From HyVt-443 sp964544655 (GTDB lineage Bacteria; Pseudomonadota; Gammaproteobacteria; Chromatiales; Chromatiaceae): a stretch of 64,000 nt of DNA. Under the pieces are notes generated by a model that was given only the letters and a program-made list of their open reading frames with translations, searched no databases and was not told the origin of the DNA. The stretch spans positions 1 to 64,000 of the forward strand of contig CAZJCM010000001.1 of the NCBI GenBank assembly GCA_964544655.1. The letters are read 5' to 3'. Positions 63,409-64,000 of this stretch are shown here, one piece after another. The translations under genes and the position numbers were made by a program. Positions within the stretch are counted from its first letter, which is position 1. The number at the start of each line of letters is the position of its first letter.

Positions 63409-64000
63409 ATGTTGACCATTGGCCTCACCGGCGGCATCGGCTGCGGGAAATCCGCCGTTGCCGACCTGTTCACCGAACTGGGCGCGCCGATACTGGATGC
63501 GGACCAGGTGGCACGAGAGGTCGTGCTGCCGGGAAAACCAGCCCTCAGCGAAATCACCCAACGCTTCGGTAGTGAGATCCTGCTTCCGGACGGCCAGCTC
63601 GACCGCAAGCGATTACGCGCCATCATCTTCCATGACGAACAGGCGCGTCACGACCTGGAGGCCATTCTCCACCCACGAATCAGGCAACAGATGCAGCACT
63701 GGCTGGCAAACCAGAAGACCGCTTATGCAATCCTCTCCATCCCGCTTCTCATTGAGACCGGTCAGCAGAATACATTCGATCGCATCCTGGTGGTGGATTG
63801 CCCTGAGGCGTTGCAGATCGAGCGCATCTGTACACGCGACCAGGTTACACCAGATCAGGCACGATCCATCCTGACTGCTCAGACGAGCCGCCAAGAACGA
63901 CTGGCAGCAGCAGATGACATTATCGACAATAGCGGTCCCCTGGAGGCCCTCAGGCCCCAGGTGCTGCGGTTGCACAGGAGATACACATCAGCCGCCCGGT
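63409..64000 (+). CDS. coaE: Dephospho-CoA kinase, cut by the right edge
   Basis: CoaE phosphorylates dephospho-CoA in the last step of coenzyme A synthesis. The visible 197 codons start MLTIGLTGGIGCGKSAVADL with the P-loop GGIGCGKS. They continue with GAPILDADQVAREVV, ILHPRIRQQM, SIPLLIETGQ, and the lid residues IERICTRDQVTPDQARSIL. The family is about 200 residues, so only the last few may be missing. Adjacency to pilD is standard. Confidence 0.96.
   Translation, partial: MLTIGLTGGIGCGKSAVADLFTELGAPILDADQVAREVVLPGKPALSEITQRFGSEILLPDGQLDRKRLRAIIFHDEQARHDLEAILHPRIRQQMQHWLANQKTAYAILSIPLLIETGQQNTFDRILVVDCPEALQIERICTRDQVTPDQARSILTAQTSRQERLAAADDIIDNSGPLEALRPQVLRLHRRYTSAAR

Overview
This window looks like chromosomal DNA of a free-living or symbiotic gammaproteobacterium with fairly high GC content. 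Three things suggest this. The gene order is typically gammaproteobacterial: bamD is divergent from rluD-pgeF with clpB close by, ribD-ribE-ribBA-ribH-nusB-thiL-pgpA lie in a row behind glyA-nrdR, and pilB-pilC-pilD is followed by coaE. The window carries a type IVa pilus locus with a PilS/PilR two-component system. It also carries a sensor kinase and regulator resembling Pseudomonas CbrA/CbrB. There is no rRNA or tRNA, so genus cannot be fixed; a sulfur-oxidising lineage near Sedimenticola/Thiodiazotropha is my impression only.

Region by region. 1-1414: the N-terminal part of an IS1634-family transposase runs off the left edge, and its element has cut the 3' half from a retropepsin-like protease gene. 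1428-8993 (minus): phosphatidylglycerophosphatase, thiamine-monophosphate kinase, NusB and the riboflavin genes, then NrdR and GlyA. 9334-24380: mixed housekeeping and envelope genes, namely a PilJ-like periplasmic protein, an ExeA-like ATPase, GshA, a PBP7-type peptidase, the Prc protease, a Nudix hydrolase, MazG, a DMT transporter, RmuC, a hemerythrin-like protein, and a potassium channel beside a small membrane protein. 24455-37226 (mostly plus): a carbon/acetate module. It holds a small CbrX-like protein, a CbrA-like transporter-kinase, a CbrB-like sigma-54 activator, a sodium:solute symporter, two small accessory genes, a DUF294-type signalling protein, a DnaQ-like exonuclease and acetyl-CoA synthetase. 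37461-40784: an NYN-plus-cold-shock fusion, then a CHAD protein translationally coupled to a ParA ATPase. 40938-48040: ClpB, PlsC-like, Def, a GcvR-like ACT protein, PgeF and RluD, facing BamD. 48209-52389 (minus): SucC, SucD, NadE, GlnB. 52480-64000 (plus): a small zinc-finger protein, PilS/PilR, pilin, an O-antigen-ligase-like protein, a second pilin, PilB, PilC, PilD and a CoaE cut by the right edge.

The strongest regulatory signals read directly from the DNA are these. Three 17-bp sites of the form TGTTAC-N5-GTAACA (one with a mismatch) flank the CbrXAB-like genes. A near-perfect sigma-54 promoter precedes pilA, with a double palindrome upstream of it. A sigma-32-type heat-shock promoter for clpB overlaps the end of the gene before it. 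Rho-independent terminators lie after clpB and after the cbrB-like gene. Several intergenic inverted repeats look like dispersed REP-type elements.

The parts most likely to be under-described are the acetate module with its shared palindromes, and the ParA-CHAD pair, which may position polyphosphate granules. No CRISPR array, riboswitch or phage was recognised.
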